Shown: positions 33,738 to 42,530 of the stretch, piece after piece
Position numbering within the stretch: position 1 is the stretch's first letter
Layout: the number at the start of each line of letters is the position of its first letter
Source: Streptomyces vinaceus
Lineage (GTDB): Bacteria > Actinomycetota > Actinomycetes > Streptomycetales > Streptomycetaceae
Length of the DNA stretch: 64,000 nucleotides
Reading direction: 5' to 3'
NCBI RefSeq assembly: GCF_008704935.1
Contig: NZ_CP023692.1
Span: 62,001 to 126,000, forward strand
The notes under the pieces: model-generated
Databases searched by the model: none
What the model was told of the DNA's origin: nothing
What the model saw: the letters and a program-made list of their open reading frames with translations, nothing else
Translations under genes and position numbers: made by a program

Positions 33738-33911
33738 GTGTCTGGTGAGCAGAAGGCCGAGGCTAAGGGCGAGCAGGCCAAGGGCAAGCTCAAGGAGACC
33801 GCCGGCCGCCTGACGGGCGACGAACGGCTGACCGCCGAGGGCCGTGCGGAGCAGGCCAAGGGCGATGCCCGCGAGGCCAAGGAGAAGGTCAAGGACACCT
33901 TCAAGCACTGA
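33738..33911 (+). CDS. CsbD-family general stress protein
   Basis: Small soluble protein of 57 residues from GTG 33738. It is Lys/Glu/Ala-rich and shows the CsbD repeat twice: GEQKAEAKGEQAKGKLKETA and RAEQAKGDAREAKEKVKDTF. CsbD is a SigB-dependent protein in Bacillus, of unknown molecular role. GAGGGAG lies 6-8 bases before the start. The gene sits between an anti-sigma kinase and a sigma-factor gene, which agrees with a stress-regulon member. A perfect hairpin terminator follows 17 bases after the stop. Confidence 0.88.
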   Translation: MSGEQKAEAKGEQAKGKLKETAGRLTGDERLTAEGRAEQAKGDAREAKEKVKDTFKH

Positions 33912-33928
33912 CCCCCGAGCCTCCCGGG

Positions 33929-33968
33929 CGGCAGGGCCGGGACCGCACCAGCGGTCCCGGCCCTGCCG
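33929..33968 (+). terminator. 18-bp perfect hairpin after csbD
   Basis: Arms 33929-33946 and 33951-33968 are exact reverse complements around the loop ACCA. Strong G/C stem of the kind used as a terminator in Streptomyces. Confidence 0.85.
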
Positions 33969-34087
33969 CGTGTCCGCTTAGGCAGACCTGGGGCTCGGGC
34001 CGGACGCGGCCTGCAGGATCTGGCAGCTGAGCTGGATGACCACGGCGGCCGGGGACATGCGGATGGCGGCCGCGGTGCCGGGCCTGC

Positions 34088-35008
34088 CTAGGCGGTCAGC
34101 ATGCCGGTGCGCAGGTGGGTCAAGATGCGGGTGAGTAGGCGGGACACCTGCATTTGCGAGATGCCGAGCTCGGCGCCGATCTCGGACTGGGTCATCTCCT
34201 GGGCGAAGCGCATGCGGAGAATCTCGCGGTCGCGTTCGTCGAGCGAGCGCAGGAGGGGCGCGAGGGTGAGGAAGTCCTCGAAGAGAGCCATGGCCGGGTC
34301 GAGATCACCGACCGTGTCGCTCAGCGGCCGGGCCTCACGGCCTGCTGCTGTGCGCTCCGTGGCGCCGGTGGCCGAGTCGATGGAGTCGCTGCTGTAGCCG
34401 TTGGCCGCTACCAGCCCCTCGATGACGTCTTCCTCGGAGAGCCCGAGGTGCTCGGCGATCTCCTTGACGTTCGGTGCGCGTCCGAGAACCTCGGTGAGCG
34501 TCTCCTGGGACTTGGCGAGCTCGACGCGGAGTTCCTGCAGGCGGCGGGGGACGTGTACGGCCCAGGTGGTGTCGCGGAAGTACCGCTTGATCTCGCCCGT
34601 GATGTAGGGAAGGGCGAGGGTGGAGAACTCGACCTCGCGTTCGGGGTCGAATCGGTCGATGGCCTTGATCAGGCCGATCGTGCCGACCTGGATGAGGTCG
34701 TCGAGTTCGATGCCGGCGTTGATGCGGGCGGCGAACCGGCGGGCCGCGAAGCGGACGAGGGAGATGTTCATCTCGATCAGGGTGTTGCGCGCGTACTGGT
34801 ACTCCCGCGTGCCTTCCTCCAGCTCTCTCAGACGTACGAGGAACACACGCGACAGCTCCCTGGCGTCCGTGGGCGCCACCTCGCGGGGGTTGTGGATCTG
34901 CGGCAGGGGCTCTGCGCGGTGCCCTGGGGCAGCTGCGGGTTCGGCGCGGGCGGAGGCGTCCGGGGCGGTCCCCTGGGCGGGAATGGTGGCTGTGGCGACG
35001 TGAGACAT
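34088..35008 (-). CDS. SigB/SigF/SigG-type stress sigma factor
   Basis: Group 3 RNA polymerase sigma factor of 306 residues. Region 2 contains DLIQVGTIGLIKAIDRFD and EVEFSTLALPYITGEIKR. Region 3 has the linker VPRRLQELRVELAKSQETL, and region 4 ends in the helix-turn-helix SEIGAELGISQMQVSRLL. This combination is the SigB/F/G family that is governed by anti-sigma kinases and STAS antagonists. The ATG at 35008 was chosen because GGGGAGGAA precedes it; an upstream open frame is not needed. The many partner-switch genes around it are probable regulators, though which binds which cannot be told from sequence. Confidence 0.92.
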   Translation of the reverse strand: MSHVATATIPAQGTAPDASARAEPAAAPGHRAEPLPQIHNPREVAPTDARELSRVFLVRLRELEEGTREYQYARNTLIEMNISLVRFAARRFAARINAGIELDDLIQVGTIGLIKAIDRFDPEREVEFSTLALPYITGEIKRYFRDTTWAVHVPRRLQELRVELAKSQETLTEVLGRAPNVKEIAEHLGLSEEDVIEGLVAANGYSSDSIDSATGATERTAAGREARPLSDTVGDLDPAMALFEDFLTLAPLLRSLDERDREILRMRFAQEMTQSEIGAELGISQMQVSRLLTRILTHLRTGMLTA

Positions 35009-35184
35009 GAAATCCGTTCCTCCCCTGAACGTATGGCTTGCGCGGGCCTGTGCCCACGCAAGCAAAATCCCCATCGGACAGGCCCCAAGTGGTGGGTCCG
35101 GTCAGTGTCACGGGCCCGAGGCTTCAAGCGGGGCCGGGCAGCACTGCCTCTGGCCCCGCGATGCGTTCGGGCTGCGCCAGGCTG

Positions 35185-35634
35185 TCAGGCGGCCGGGGCC
35201 CGCAACTCGGCCTGGCGCAGTTCTGGCTGGCCGAAGAGGAGTGCGTAGCCGCCGGGGAGCCGGTGCAGGATCCGGGTGAGGAGGTCGGGCCCGGTGAGGC
35301 GCGCGAGGACAGCGAGCACGGCGCCGGCGTCCCAGCGGGCGACGGCCGGGCTCACGCCGGTGCGGGACGCCAGGTCCTTGACGAAGCCCCAGCCGGTGAG
35401 GTGTTCGTCGTCGGGGATCTGGGCGGTCAGGGTGAGGGCGGCCTCGACGGGCAGGCACTGTGCGAGGTCGACGCGTTCGTCGCCGGTGAGCTGTCGGCCG
35501 AGCGCGCCGAGGACGTGGTGGACGGCCTCTGCGGCGCGTTCGCGAGTGGGGTAGGCGCCTTCGTAGCGCACGCGTTCCAGCATCTGCTCGAACGTCATGG
35601 CGGGTGCCGGGTTCGGTCGAGGCTGGTCGTACAT
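35185..35634 (-). CDS. DUF2267 protein, copy 1
   Basis: Soluble helical protein of up to 149 residues with the DUF2267 pattern: an N-terminal helix with MTFEQMLERVRYEGAYPTR, AAEAVHHVLGALGRQLTGDE, and the LAQCLPVEAALTL segment, then a second helical unit ending GGYALLFGQPE. The real start may be at an internal ATG (MTFEQM), giving 137 residues. DUF2267 proteins of Streptomyces often sit with stress sigma genes. A paralogue lies immediately upstream on the same strand. Confidence 0.8.
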   Translation of the reverse strand: MYDQPRPNPAPAMTFEQMLERVRYEGAYPTRERAAEAVHHVLGALGRQLTGDERVDLAQCLPVEAALTLTAQIPDDEHLTGWGFVKDLASRTGVSPAVARWDAGAVLAVLARLTGPDLLTRILHRLPGGYALLFGQPELRQAELRAPAA

Positions 35635-35702
35635 GGTGCGGTGGTTGCCTTTCTCTGCGGGGGACCTGCCCTCCGGCCGGTGGAGGTGACAGGTCCGGTC
35701 GG

Positions 35703-36098
35703 TCAGGTGGGCTGGGGGTGGCCGAAGAGGAGGTCGTAGCCGTGCGGGAGCTGGAGCAGAACCTCACGGGTGAGTACGTCGCCTGCGGCGGCAGCCACGG
35801 TGGACAGGACCGCACCGATGTCCCACAGGGCCGTCGTCTCCGTGGCGCCCTCGATCCAGGCCGCGGTCGCACGGACGAAGCGTTCAGGGGTGAGCGGTTC
35901 GGCGGCCTGCAGCGGGTTCAGGAGGATCAAGGCGTACGTCTCGGGAAGCCGGGCGGCGAGTTCGGCGCGTACGGTGCCGACCAGGTGGGCGCCCAGCAGG
36001 GCCAGAACGACGCGGGCCACGCGATCGGCCGCTTCCGGGGATTCGTATTCGCCGCGTTCTTGGACATGGGCCAGGAACGACTCGCTGCGCATCGACAT
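35703..36098 (-). CDS. DUF2267 protein, copy 2
   Basis: Soluble helical protein of 131 residues, similar in plan to the neighbour at 35185-35634 (ESPEAADRVARVVLALLGAH, AELAARLPETYALILL, HGYDLLFGHPQ). GGAGG lies seven bases before the ATG at 36098, so I prefer it to the ATG at 36116. The pair is probably a tandem duplication and may be co-transcribed with the downstream copy (69-base gap). Confidence 0.8.
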   Translation of the reverse strand: MSMRSESFLAHVQERGEYESPEAADRVARVVLALLGAHLVGTVRAELAARLPETYALILLNPLQAAEPLTPERFVRATAAWIEGATETTALWDIGAVLSTVAAAAGDVLTREVLLQLPHGYDLLFGHPQPT

Positions 36099-36198
36099 CA
36101 CGTCACCTCCGGTCATGGGGTGAAGGAGTGCGGAGGGCAGGTGCCGGATGGGGGAATCAGCTCTTCCCGCCCTCCGCCGCCAGCTGGTACCAGAGGGG

Positions 36199-36633
36199 TC
36201 AGCCGGAGATCTGCTTGCGGCCGCTCTCGCAGCCGATGCTGATCTTGCGGGGCTTGGCGCGTTCGGCGATCGGGATCCGCAGGGTCAGTACACCCGCGTC
36301 GTAGTCGGCCTTGATGCGCTCGGTGTCCAGGGTGTCGGCCAGGACGATCTGGCGGGAGAAGACTCCGAGGGGGCGCTCGGAGAGCTCCACCTTCACGGAG
36401 TCGGCCTTCGCGACCGGGCGGCGCTCCGCCTTCACGGTCAGCATGTTCCGCTCGACGTCGATGTCGATCGCCTCGGTGCTCACTCCGGGGAGGTCGAAAG
36501 CGATCACGTACTCCTCGCCCTCACGGTAGGCGTCCATCGGCATGACCGACGGCTTCGACCACGTCCCGGACGTCCCCGACAACTGCTGGACGATCCGGTC
36601 CATCTCACGGAACGGGTCAGTGCGCATCAACAT
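36199..36633 (-). CDS. hsp18: Hsp20 small heat-shock protein (Hsp18-like)
   Basis: Alpha-crystallin-type chaperone of 144 residues that binds unfolding proteins without ATP. N-terminal [13 protein letters not shown], then the crystallin domain with [31 protein letters not shown] and the core [11 protein letters not shown]. The gene is divergent from a RheA-type repressor, and the intergenic region carries operators identical in form to the published RheA target in Streptomyces albus (TGTCATC-N5-GATGACA). Heat-induced derepression is therefore expected. Confidence 0.92.
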   Translation of the reverse strand: MLMRTDPFREMDRIVQQLSGTSGTWSKPSVMPMDAYREGEEYVIAFDLPGVSTEAIDIDVERNMLTVKAERRPVAKADSVKVELSERPLGVFSRQIVLADTLDTERIKADYDAGVLTLRIPIAERAKPRKISIGCESGRKQISG

Positions 36634-36700
36634 CGCGAAACACCTCCAGTTGGTTCAGGCAGAAACTGCCAATGCGCTTCAACGTGCATCCGTTGTAACA

Positions 36701-36719
36701 TGTCATCGAAACGATGACA
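36701..36719. promoter_or_regulatory. RheA operator 1 (TGTCATC-GAAAC-GATGACA)
   Basis: Perfect 7-bp inverted repeat with a five-base spacer, matching the known RheA site. It lies 68 bases upstream of the hsp18 start and 43 bases upstream of the rheA start. Confidence 0.85.
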
Positions 36720-36726
36720 AGCAAGG

Positions 36727-36745
36727 CGTCATCTGGAGGATGACA
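36727..36745. promoter_or_regulatory. RheA operator 2 (CGTCATC-TGGAG-GATGACA)
   Basis: Near-perfect copy of operator 1, with one mismatch in the left half, centred 26 bp from it. It ends 17 bases before the rheA ATG. Two sites on nearly the same face of the helix would allow cooperative binding and autoregulation. Confidence 0.75.
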
Positions 36746-36761
36746 CGGGAACGGAGAACCC

Positions 36762-37424
36762 ATGACCGAGACCCCCGAGCCGACCGCGCCCGTCCCCTTT
36801 CTGGCCGCCGCGGCGGCCCTGGAGACCATCGACCAAGCCCTCAAGGGGGCACGGCAGCCCGCAGAATCCGCGGCCGAGGCCAGACCGGCACCGGAGTCAG
36901 GACCGCATCCGGCCCTCGCCGCACTGCTGATGCTCCGCGAAGTCCGCGAGGAGCTCGCCGGCTGGGAAAGCGGCCTGATCGAAACCGCCCGCGCCCAGGG
37001 CGCCAGCTGGGCCAACCTCGCAGGCCCTCTCGGAGTCGCCAGCCGCCAAGCCGCCGAACGGCGCTACCTCCGGCTGCGCCCCGGCAAGGCCGGAAGCACG
37101 GGAGAGGAGCGGGTCCAAGCCACCCGCGACCTCCGTGCCGCCGACCGCAACGTGAACGCCTGGGCCCGCGACAACGCGGCAGACCTGCGCCGCCTCGCAG
37201 GCCAGGTCACCTCCCTCAACAGCCTCCCGGCCGACGCCGAGAGCGCCCTCGGCGACCTGAACCTGGCCCTCGCCGACAACGACGCCGCCCGCCTCGTGCA
37301 ACCCCTGGCAGACATCCAGGCCCATCTGCGGCCAGAGGACTCCGAACTTGCCGAACGCATCGACGCCCTCACCCAGCACACCGATCAGCTCCGCCAGAAC
37401 ACCCACGACCAGCGCAACACCTGA
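36762..37424 (+). CDS. rheA: RheA-like thermosensing transcriptional repressor
   Basis: Protein of 220 residues that fits the HSP18 transcriptional regulator annotated in streptomycetes. A putative DNA-binding part contains GASWANLAGPLGVASRQAAERRYL, which resembles a helix-turn-helix (SWANLAGPLGVASRQA). C-terminal helices follow with many Asp/Glu and Leu residues. RheA represses hsp18 and itself, and loses DNA binding on heating by changing conformation. Head-to-head position with hsp18 and two matching operators support the call. CGGAG precedes the ATG. Confidence 0.85.
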   Translation: MTETPEPTAPVPFLAAAAALETIDQALKGARQPAESAAEARPAPESGPHPALAALLMLREVREELAGWESGLIETARAQGASWANLAGPLGVASRQAAERRYLRLRPGKAGSTGEERVQATRDLRAADRNVNAWARDNAADLRRLAGQVTSLNSLPADAESALGDLNLALADNDAARLVQPLADIQAHLRPEDSELAERIDALTQHTDQLRQNTHDQRNT

Positions 37425-37498
37425 CCCTCCCCAACCGGCCGCCCGGGGGCATTCCGCAGCGGGTGCATCAGGGCTGGCCGCCTGGGCACACGCGGTCC

Positions 37499-37984
37499 AT
37501 GTCCGGAGACCACGCACGCCCCACGAGCGGCCTCTTCCGTTCGGCCCCCCAGACACCGCCGCACGCAACCCGGCACGGGCGCCGGGGAGGGTTCGGCAGA
37601 CGACTGCGCCGCAGGCTCCTCGCATACCGCGACATCGAGTTCCTCTCCACCCACATCCCCGGCGAGCCCGGCCGCGGCCAGGAGTGCCTGCTCCTGGTCC
37701 ACGTCCGCAAGGTCGTCGGTCAGATCCACTACCGGCTCTGCACCGCCTGCGGAGAAGGCGTGATCACCGGCGTCGACATCGACGAACACTTCCTGACCAG
37801 CGGACTTCCCACCCGCGCCCTGTCCCACCTGCGCTCGCGCCACCCCGGCATCACCTGGCGCAGCACCCTGGCCCTGCGCACCACCCGCGACCTGCTGCGC
37901 CGTATGCGCATCCCCACCACCTCCGCCGACACCGGGTGCGCACACGTCCCTGCCGTACCGGACACGCTGCAGCCGACCCGCTGA
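37499..37984 (+). CDS. Conserved hypothetical, possible GNAT-like fold
   Basis: Protein of 161 residues. It shows LAYRDIEFLSTHIPGEPGRG, LLLVHVRKVVGQIHYRLC, CGEGVITGVDIDEHFLTSG, and TRALSHLRSRHPG, then LRTTRDLLRRMRIP. The LPTRALSHL segment, GLGTRAL in the broken paralogue, recalls the acetyl-CoA-binding turn of GNAT acetyltransferases, but the overall identity is uncertain. The ATG at 37499 was chosen as the first in-frame start near the conserved region; the N-terminal 35 residues are basic and may be disordered. Paralogue of the pseudogene at 3690-3975. Confidence 0.55.
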   Translation: MSGDHARPTSGLFRSAPQTPPHATRHGRRGGFGRRLRRRLLAYRDIEFLSTHIPGEPGRGQECLLLVHVRKVVGQIHYRLCTACGEGVITGVDIDEHFLTSGLPTRALSHLRSRHPGITWRSTLALRTTRDLLRRMRIPTTSADTGCAHVPAVPDTLQPTR

Positions 37985-38142
37985 CCATCCCCCCTCCTCG
38001 TGGCCGCTGCCAGCGCCGTGAAGGGGGGGCGACCGCCGGACGCAGAACGTCACCCGCCAGCTGGAACTCCAGTCCCGGTCGTGGCGAACCCGGATGGCTC
38101 CCGGCGCACGGCGGAAGCAGGACAGACACGGGCGGCGGAAGC

Positions 38143-39171
38143 ATGAAAAGAAAGGTACTGAGGCATGCGCAGGAGATGGAATGCGTCATTTACGAGCAGG
38201 CCGCGGGCCGGTCGGAACACGTGGAGTGCGAGCTGCCGGACGACACCTGTCGCCTCATCCTCAAACGGTTGCGGAATTTGGGCGACGGGGAGTTCGCCTG
38301 GGTCCGCCTGACAGATCCCTCGGAGAGCGAACTGGCCCAGCTGGCCAGGGAACTCGCCCTGCACCCGCTGGCCGTCGAGGATGCGCTCCACGGACGACAG
38401 CGCCCCAAGCGCGAGCGCTTCGGCGATGTCCTGGCCGTGGCGCTGAAGCCTCTGCGCTACGTCGAAGAGGACACGGCGGTCGAGACCGGGGACGTCATGA
38501 TCTTCATCGGCCCCCGCAGCATCCTCACGGTGAGCCACGGAACGATCGACCCCTGCGCCGAGGCCGTACGTCGTCTGGACGCCGATCCGCAGATGCTGCG
38601 CATGGGGCCCTGGGCCGTGCTCCACGCCGTGCTGGACGTCTGCGTCGATGCGTACAGCGAGGCAGCCCGGAAGGTACGCACCACGCTGGACCACCTTGAG
38701 GACGAGGTGTTCTCGACCTCCCGCGTCGACCACACCCAGAGCATCTACTCCCTCAAGCGGGAGGTCCGTGAATTCCGCGATGCCGTGCAGCCGCTCGTCC
38801 CGGTCTTCCAGGGCCTCTTGGACAGCCCGGGCGCACAGGACCACCTTTCGAAGATGGCCCCCTACATCCGTGACGTCGCCGATCACCTGCACCGCACCGA
38901 CATAGAGGTCCGGACCCTGGACGAGCTCCTGGACTCCGTCCTCGGCGCCCAGCAGGCCCGCGTGGGCACCTGGCAGAACGACGACATGCGGCGTATCTCC
39001 GCCTGGGCTGCGATCTTCGCCATCCCCACGATGGTCGCCGGTGTGTACGGGATGAACTTCGAGCACATGCCCGAACTCGGCTGGACCTACGGCTACCCCC
39101 TGGCCGTGGCCCTCATGGCCCTCGCCTCGGGCGCCCTCTACCGCGCCTTCCGCCGCAACGGCTGGCTCTGA
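38143..39171 (+). CDS. corA: CorA-type divalent cation transporter
   Basis: Membrane channel of 342 residues for Mg2+ (or Co2+/Ni2+). A large cytoplasmic N-domain carries helical segments (DHLEDEVFSTSRVDHTQSIY and SLKREVREFRDAVQPLV). The two C-terminal membrane helices include the family signature YGMNF at about residue 302, with AAIFAIPTMVAGVYGMNFEH, and end in the short basic tail FRRNGWL. Length and motif position are standard. The start at 38143 is preceded by GCGGCGGAAG. No Mg2+ riboswitch was seen upstream. Confidence 0.92.
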   Translation: MKRKVLRHAQEMECVIYEQAAGRSEHVECELPDDTCRLILKRLRNLGDGEFAWVRLTDPSESELAQLARELALHPLAVEDALHGRQRPKRERFGDVLAVALKPLRYVEEDTAVETGDVMIFIGPRSILTVSHGTIDPCAEAVRRLDADPQMLRMGPWAVLHAVLDVCVDAYSEAARKVRTTLDHLEDEVFSTSRVDHTQSIYSLKREVREFRDAVQPLVPVFQGLLDSPGAQDHLSKMAPYIRDVADHLHRTDIEVRTLDELLDSVLGAQQARVGTWQNDDMRRISAWAAIFAIPTMVAGVYGMNFEHMPELGWTYGYPLAVALMALASGALYRAFRRNGWL

Positions 39172-39480
39172 GAGGTCCTTGCAAAGGCGTTGGACGTGCC
39201 GGTGGGTGATCAGGCGGGTAGCAAGGCGGGGGAACGCCTCGTGGATGTCCTCGCGTCGTTCCCACCGGATCCGTAGCCCGCGGAAGCCGTGGCGCCGGGC
39301 GGTGCTCCGCTCCACAACTCACCGATGGACGCCGAGGCCGGAGCCGCACTGCGGTCGCCCGGACCCGGCGGCGGTACTTGCCATGGTCGGCCAGGAGCAT
39401 GTCCGGGCGTCTGCGGGGCCGGCTGACGAGGCCAGCGCCCGGCGGGACCTTGTTCAGTCCAGCAGCCCTCATCGGCGGCT
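39172..39480 (-). pseudogene. IS5-type transposase C-terminal remnant
   Basis: Minus-strand frames together resemble the C-terminus of a streptomycete IS5-family transposase: MLLADHGKYRRRVRAT, VVERSTARRHGFRGLRIRWE and EDIHEAFPRLATRLITHRHV. The frame changes between the two parts. The terminus ends next to the corA stop. It does not join the N-terminal stub at 25.2 kb, so a single element cannot be shown. Confidence 0.65.
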
Positions 39481-39872
39481 GGTCAGGGGAGGCTCTCCTG
39501 CGGTTGGTGCGGTGGGCGAACGCCCCGGGAATCGGGGGCCTGGCCGGTGCACAGCTCCGGCCCGGCTGTGTACGGGCGTCAGGCTTTCGAGCCCCGCCGG
39601 CTCGGGGGCCCCCGGCGGCAGCAGTCGGCGAGAGCCAGGAGAGGCGGGCAAGGGGAGTTCGGGACTCATCGACGTTGAGGGCGAGGTCGGCGGCCCCCGT
39701 CTCGGGGTCCTGGGCCCATGCTTCGTGGCGGGCCGGTGAGCCGTGCGCTACATCTCCTGGTGGCGGAACTGTTCCATCCGGCGGTCACGGCCCGACAAGG
39801 AGTCGAGCTGACGCGGTGGAACCCGCACAGCCAAGGGGCAGCACAGCTACCGCTGCGCTGGCCCTACCGCTC
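39481..39872. other. Gene-less, hairpin-rich interval
   Basis: About 390 bases of very high GC. Several short self-complementary stretches exist around 39590-39620 (CCGCCGG...CCGGCGG), but no gene is supported. Confidence 0.35.
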
Positions 39873-40852
39873 CTACAGGTTGAACTTCGCCACGACCGGC
39901 GAGTGGTCGGACGGCTTGTCGTGGGCCGCCGCCGGGTGGGCCTCCACCACGTTCGGCAGCTTCTCATTGCCGGTCGAAACCTCTTCGAACTTGGCCAGCA
40001 GCGAGTGGCTGATCATGATGTGGTCGATCAGCTCGCGCTGGCCCTCGAAGATACGCGAGAAGCCGCCCCGCTCCAGGATGTGCGGGGCCAGGTTCCACAG
40101 GCGGTTGGCATCGCCCGGGTTGTCGGGGTGGGTGAAGCCGCCGGTGCCGATCTGCGAGCCGGGCGGGCCGTACAGGATCTGGGTGGTGGCGGCCTGCCAA
40201 TCGTCGTTGAAGTCACCGAGCACGATGACGTTGCGACTCTTGCCGTTGCCCTGGAGCAGGTCGTCCGCCATGCCGCGCATGGTGACGGCCTCGGCGGTGC
40301 GGCGGAACAGCGCGTATGCCTCGTACCGGGCGCGCAAGTGCTCGTCGTGGGTGTCGTGCTGCTTGTTGGGGAAGGTCAGCAGCTTCGACTTGAGGTGGCA
40401 GACGGCCACGTGGAGGCTCTGGCCGGGAGAGGGCTCGACCCGGACGGCAAGACCGCCGCGCCCCATCTCGCTGGTGAGGGCGTCGTCGCCCTGGTCCTCG
40501 ACCTGGATGGGGCGGAGGTGGTTCGGGAAGTCCTTGCGCTGCTGGACGTCGAGCAGAGGGAAGCGGCTGATGACGCCGACCCGGATACCGCGGGGGTCGG
40601 GTGGTTCGAGAGGGCGGTGTGCCAGGTGCCCGGCAGCTTGGCCACCAGGTCGTCGAGCGCCTCCTGGCTGCCGACCTCCTGCACGCCGAGCAGGTCCGGT
40701 CCGATCTCGGTGATGACGCCGGCCAAGGCCTCGACCTTGGCGTCGTAGGTCGCTTGGTCCTTGGCGGCGCACCTGTTGGGGTCAGGGGGGCTGCCGGGTG
40801 GCAGCGGTCGGCAGAAGTTCTCTACGTTCCAGGTCCCGATGATCAAGCTCAC
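39873..40852 (-). pseudogene. Endonuclease/exonuclease/phosphatase family protein, frameshifted
   Basis: A Mg2+-dependent EEP-fold nuclease or phosphatase broken in one place. The N-terminal frame from GTG 40852 has LIIGTWNVENFC and LGVQEVGSQEALDDLV. After a shift near 40596-40603, next to a run of five Gs, the other frame has GVISRFPLLD, LHVAVCHLKSKLL, IVLGDFNDDW, LIDHIMISHSLL and KPSDHSPVVAKFNL, the catalytic motifs of the family. Both halves are otherwise complete, and one added base would repair the gene. Either decay or sequencing error is possible. Confidence 0.8.
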
Positions 40853-41414
40853 AGCTGCTCCCGTCGTCGTTGACCAGGTCGCGACGTAGTCTTTCGAGCG
40901 CATCCGAACGGTTTCGAAAGCCCGGGTCGACTCGCCTGCATGTTCACTCATCGGCAGCACTTGTCGGACGAGCTGCGGGACCGTGACCGCGACCTCACCC
41001 CCGGAGCGTGGCCACGCTGAGGAGGCAGTACTACGGAGCCAGCCCGCACTGGCCCGCCCTCGCCCAGTCTCTGGAGCCGGTGGCGGCCTCGTTCGGTAGC
41101 GGCCGGACCGAGCTGCTGGTCCCCCGGCCGGTACGGTTGCCGTCTCCGCGTTTCCGCTCGCGGTCGGGGGCCCTGGCCCGGGAGCCCCGGCTGCTGGAGA
41201 TCGAAGCCAACACGCGCGACCGCCTCCGGGAGCCCAGCGGATGCAGCGGCTCGGCGAGGTCGCCGGACTGCGGGAGAGCCTGCGGCACATCGCCGTCGAG
41301 GAGCAGCGGGCCGTACGCCCAAGAGCGCGAGCAGGGCAGGGAGAGAACGGAGCCGGCTCCGTCAGCTGAACAATCACCTTGACCCGCGCGGGTGGGACAG
41401 AGAAATGTAAGCCC
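40853..41414. other. Decayed interval with a recombinase-accessory-like fragment
   Basis: About 560 bases. The plus-strand segment 41240-41390 encodes LGEVAGLRESLRHIAVEEQR and basic sequence; upstream, LEIEANTRDRLREP is readable in another frame. The pattern is helical and Arg/Glu-rich, perhaps from a small accessory protein of a mobile element. Not assigned. Confidence 0.3.
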
Positions 41415-42125
41415 ATGACGGACAGCGCCTGGCTCAACCGCGATCATCAGCTCATCCCCGGCAAGGAGCTCTTTCGCAGCGAGCGCAGTTTCCACCTCTT
41501 GGCCTACACGGCGAGCCACAGCCAGCTCCTGATGCGGAGCGTCGGGCAACCCGACGAACCCGGCGAGCCCGAGACAACGATTGACCTGCTGTTCAAGCCT
41601 GCCGTCGTGCTGAAGATCAGTACCGGTTACTGCGGCTTGGCGATCAGATGCGCGACCGAGGCCGAGAGCGAGCAGGTCAAGGCCGACTACGCCAGCATGT
41701 CCTTCGGGCGGGACGATCGCGTCTTCGTTCTGGAGAGCCAAGGCGAGTCCGACTACGTCGTCGCCATGGCCGTCGGCTGGACAGAAGGGGTGCTCGGCCG
41801 CACTCAGCAGAGCTTCTTCAACAACTTCTACCCCGCCAGGCCGATCATCTGGCCCAGCCAGCCCCTCTCTGGTGTCGACCCCGGCCTCAACGTCGCCTCG
41901 GCCCAAGAACTCATCGACGCAATCCGGGCCGAAGAGAACGCCACGATCCGACGCGAGCGTCACCGCCACGTCTACGTCGTCATGACACGGATGATCCGCC
42001 CCGAGGGACCCCACGTCACCGGAGCGGGTGTCTTCCTGACCAGAGCCGACGCCGAGGACGCCCAGGCCGTGATCACCGCGACGTCACTCGACTGCTGGAT
42101 CGAGGAGCTCCCGATCGCGATCTGA
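41415..42125 (+). CDS. Conserved hypothetical protein
   Basis: Soluble protein of 236 residues with strong codon bias and no signal or membrane segment. Blocks include DHQLIPGKELFRSERSFHLL, ETTIDLLFKPAVVLKISTGY, AESEQVKADYASMSFGRDDR, YVVAMAVGWTEGVLGRTQQS and HRHVYVVMTRMIRPEGPHVT. I do not recognise a family. The ATG at 41415 gives a natural beginning; an earlier start at 41379 would add twelve residues. Neighbours give no hint of function. Confidence 0.6.
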   Translation: MTDSAWLNRDHQLIPGKELFRSERSFHLLAYTASHSQLLMRSVGQPDEPGEPETTIDLLFKPAVVLKISTGYCGLAIRCATEAESEQVKADYASMSFGRDDRVFVLESQGESDYVVAMAVGWTEGVLGRTQQSFFNNFYPARPIIWPSQPLSGVDPGLNVASAQELIDAIRAEENATIRRERHRHVYVVMTRMIRPEGPHVTGAGVFLTRADAEDAQAVITATSLDCWIEELPIAI

Positions 42126-42530
42126 CGGGGATCCGCTCAAGCACCCTCGGTGATGCAGAGAGGGATCGTCGCGTCGGCCGGGCAGGAGGCGTGCCTCGAA
42201 GGCCACGTCCACGCTGCTGGGCCCGTTGCCGGAGGAGCCGTTCGAGACAGGCCGACTCTTCACGCTTCGAGGACGGGGTCCTTCTCCTCGGCCACCACCT
42301 GCCCACGAACGCCTCGTCAGGGGCCTCGCGGCGGCCGAAGGCACGACGCGAACTGCGTGCCGTCATCGCACCCGTGGATGACCAGGTTCTCCGGCGCACG
42401 GTCAACAACCCCAAGCTCTGACCCACTTGGCCGACGGCCCTACCGCCGCCGAGTGCTGCTACGTCTCATCGACATTCGCTCTCCAGGCTCCAGGCTCAGG
42501 TTCTGGCACAGGTTCCGTGGTGGGCCGCTT
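42126..42530. other. Interval with a C-terminal gene remnant
   Basis: About 400 bases. On the plus strand, 42270-42423 encodes a coherent gene end (DGVLLLGHHLPTNASSG, ELRAVIAPVDDQVLRRTVNN, then stop) without any beginning. It is likely a truncated gene. No family is recognised. Confidence 0.35.
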
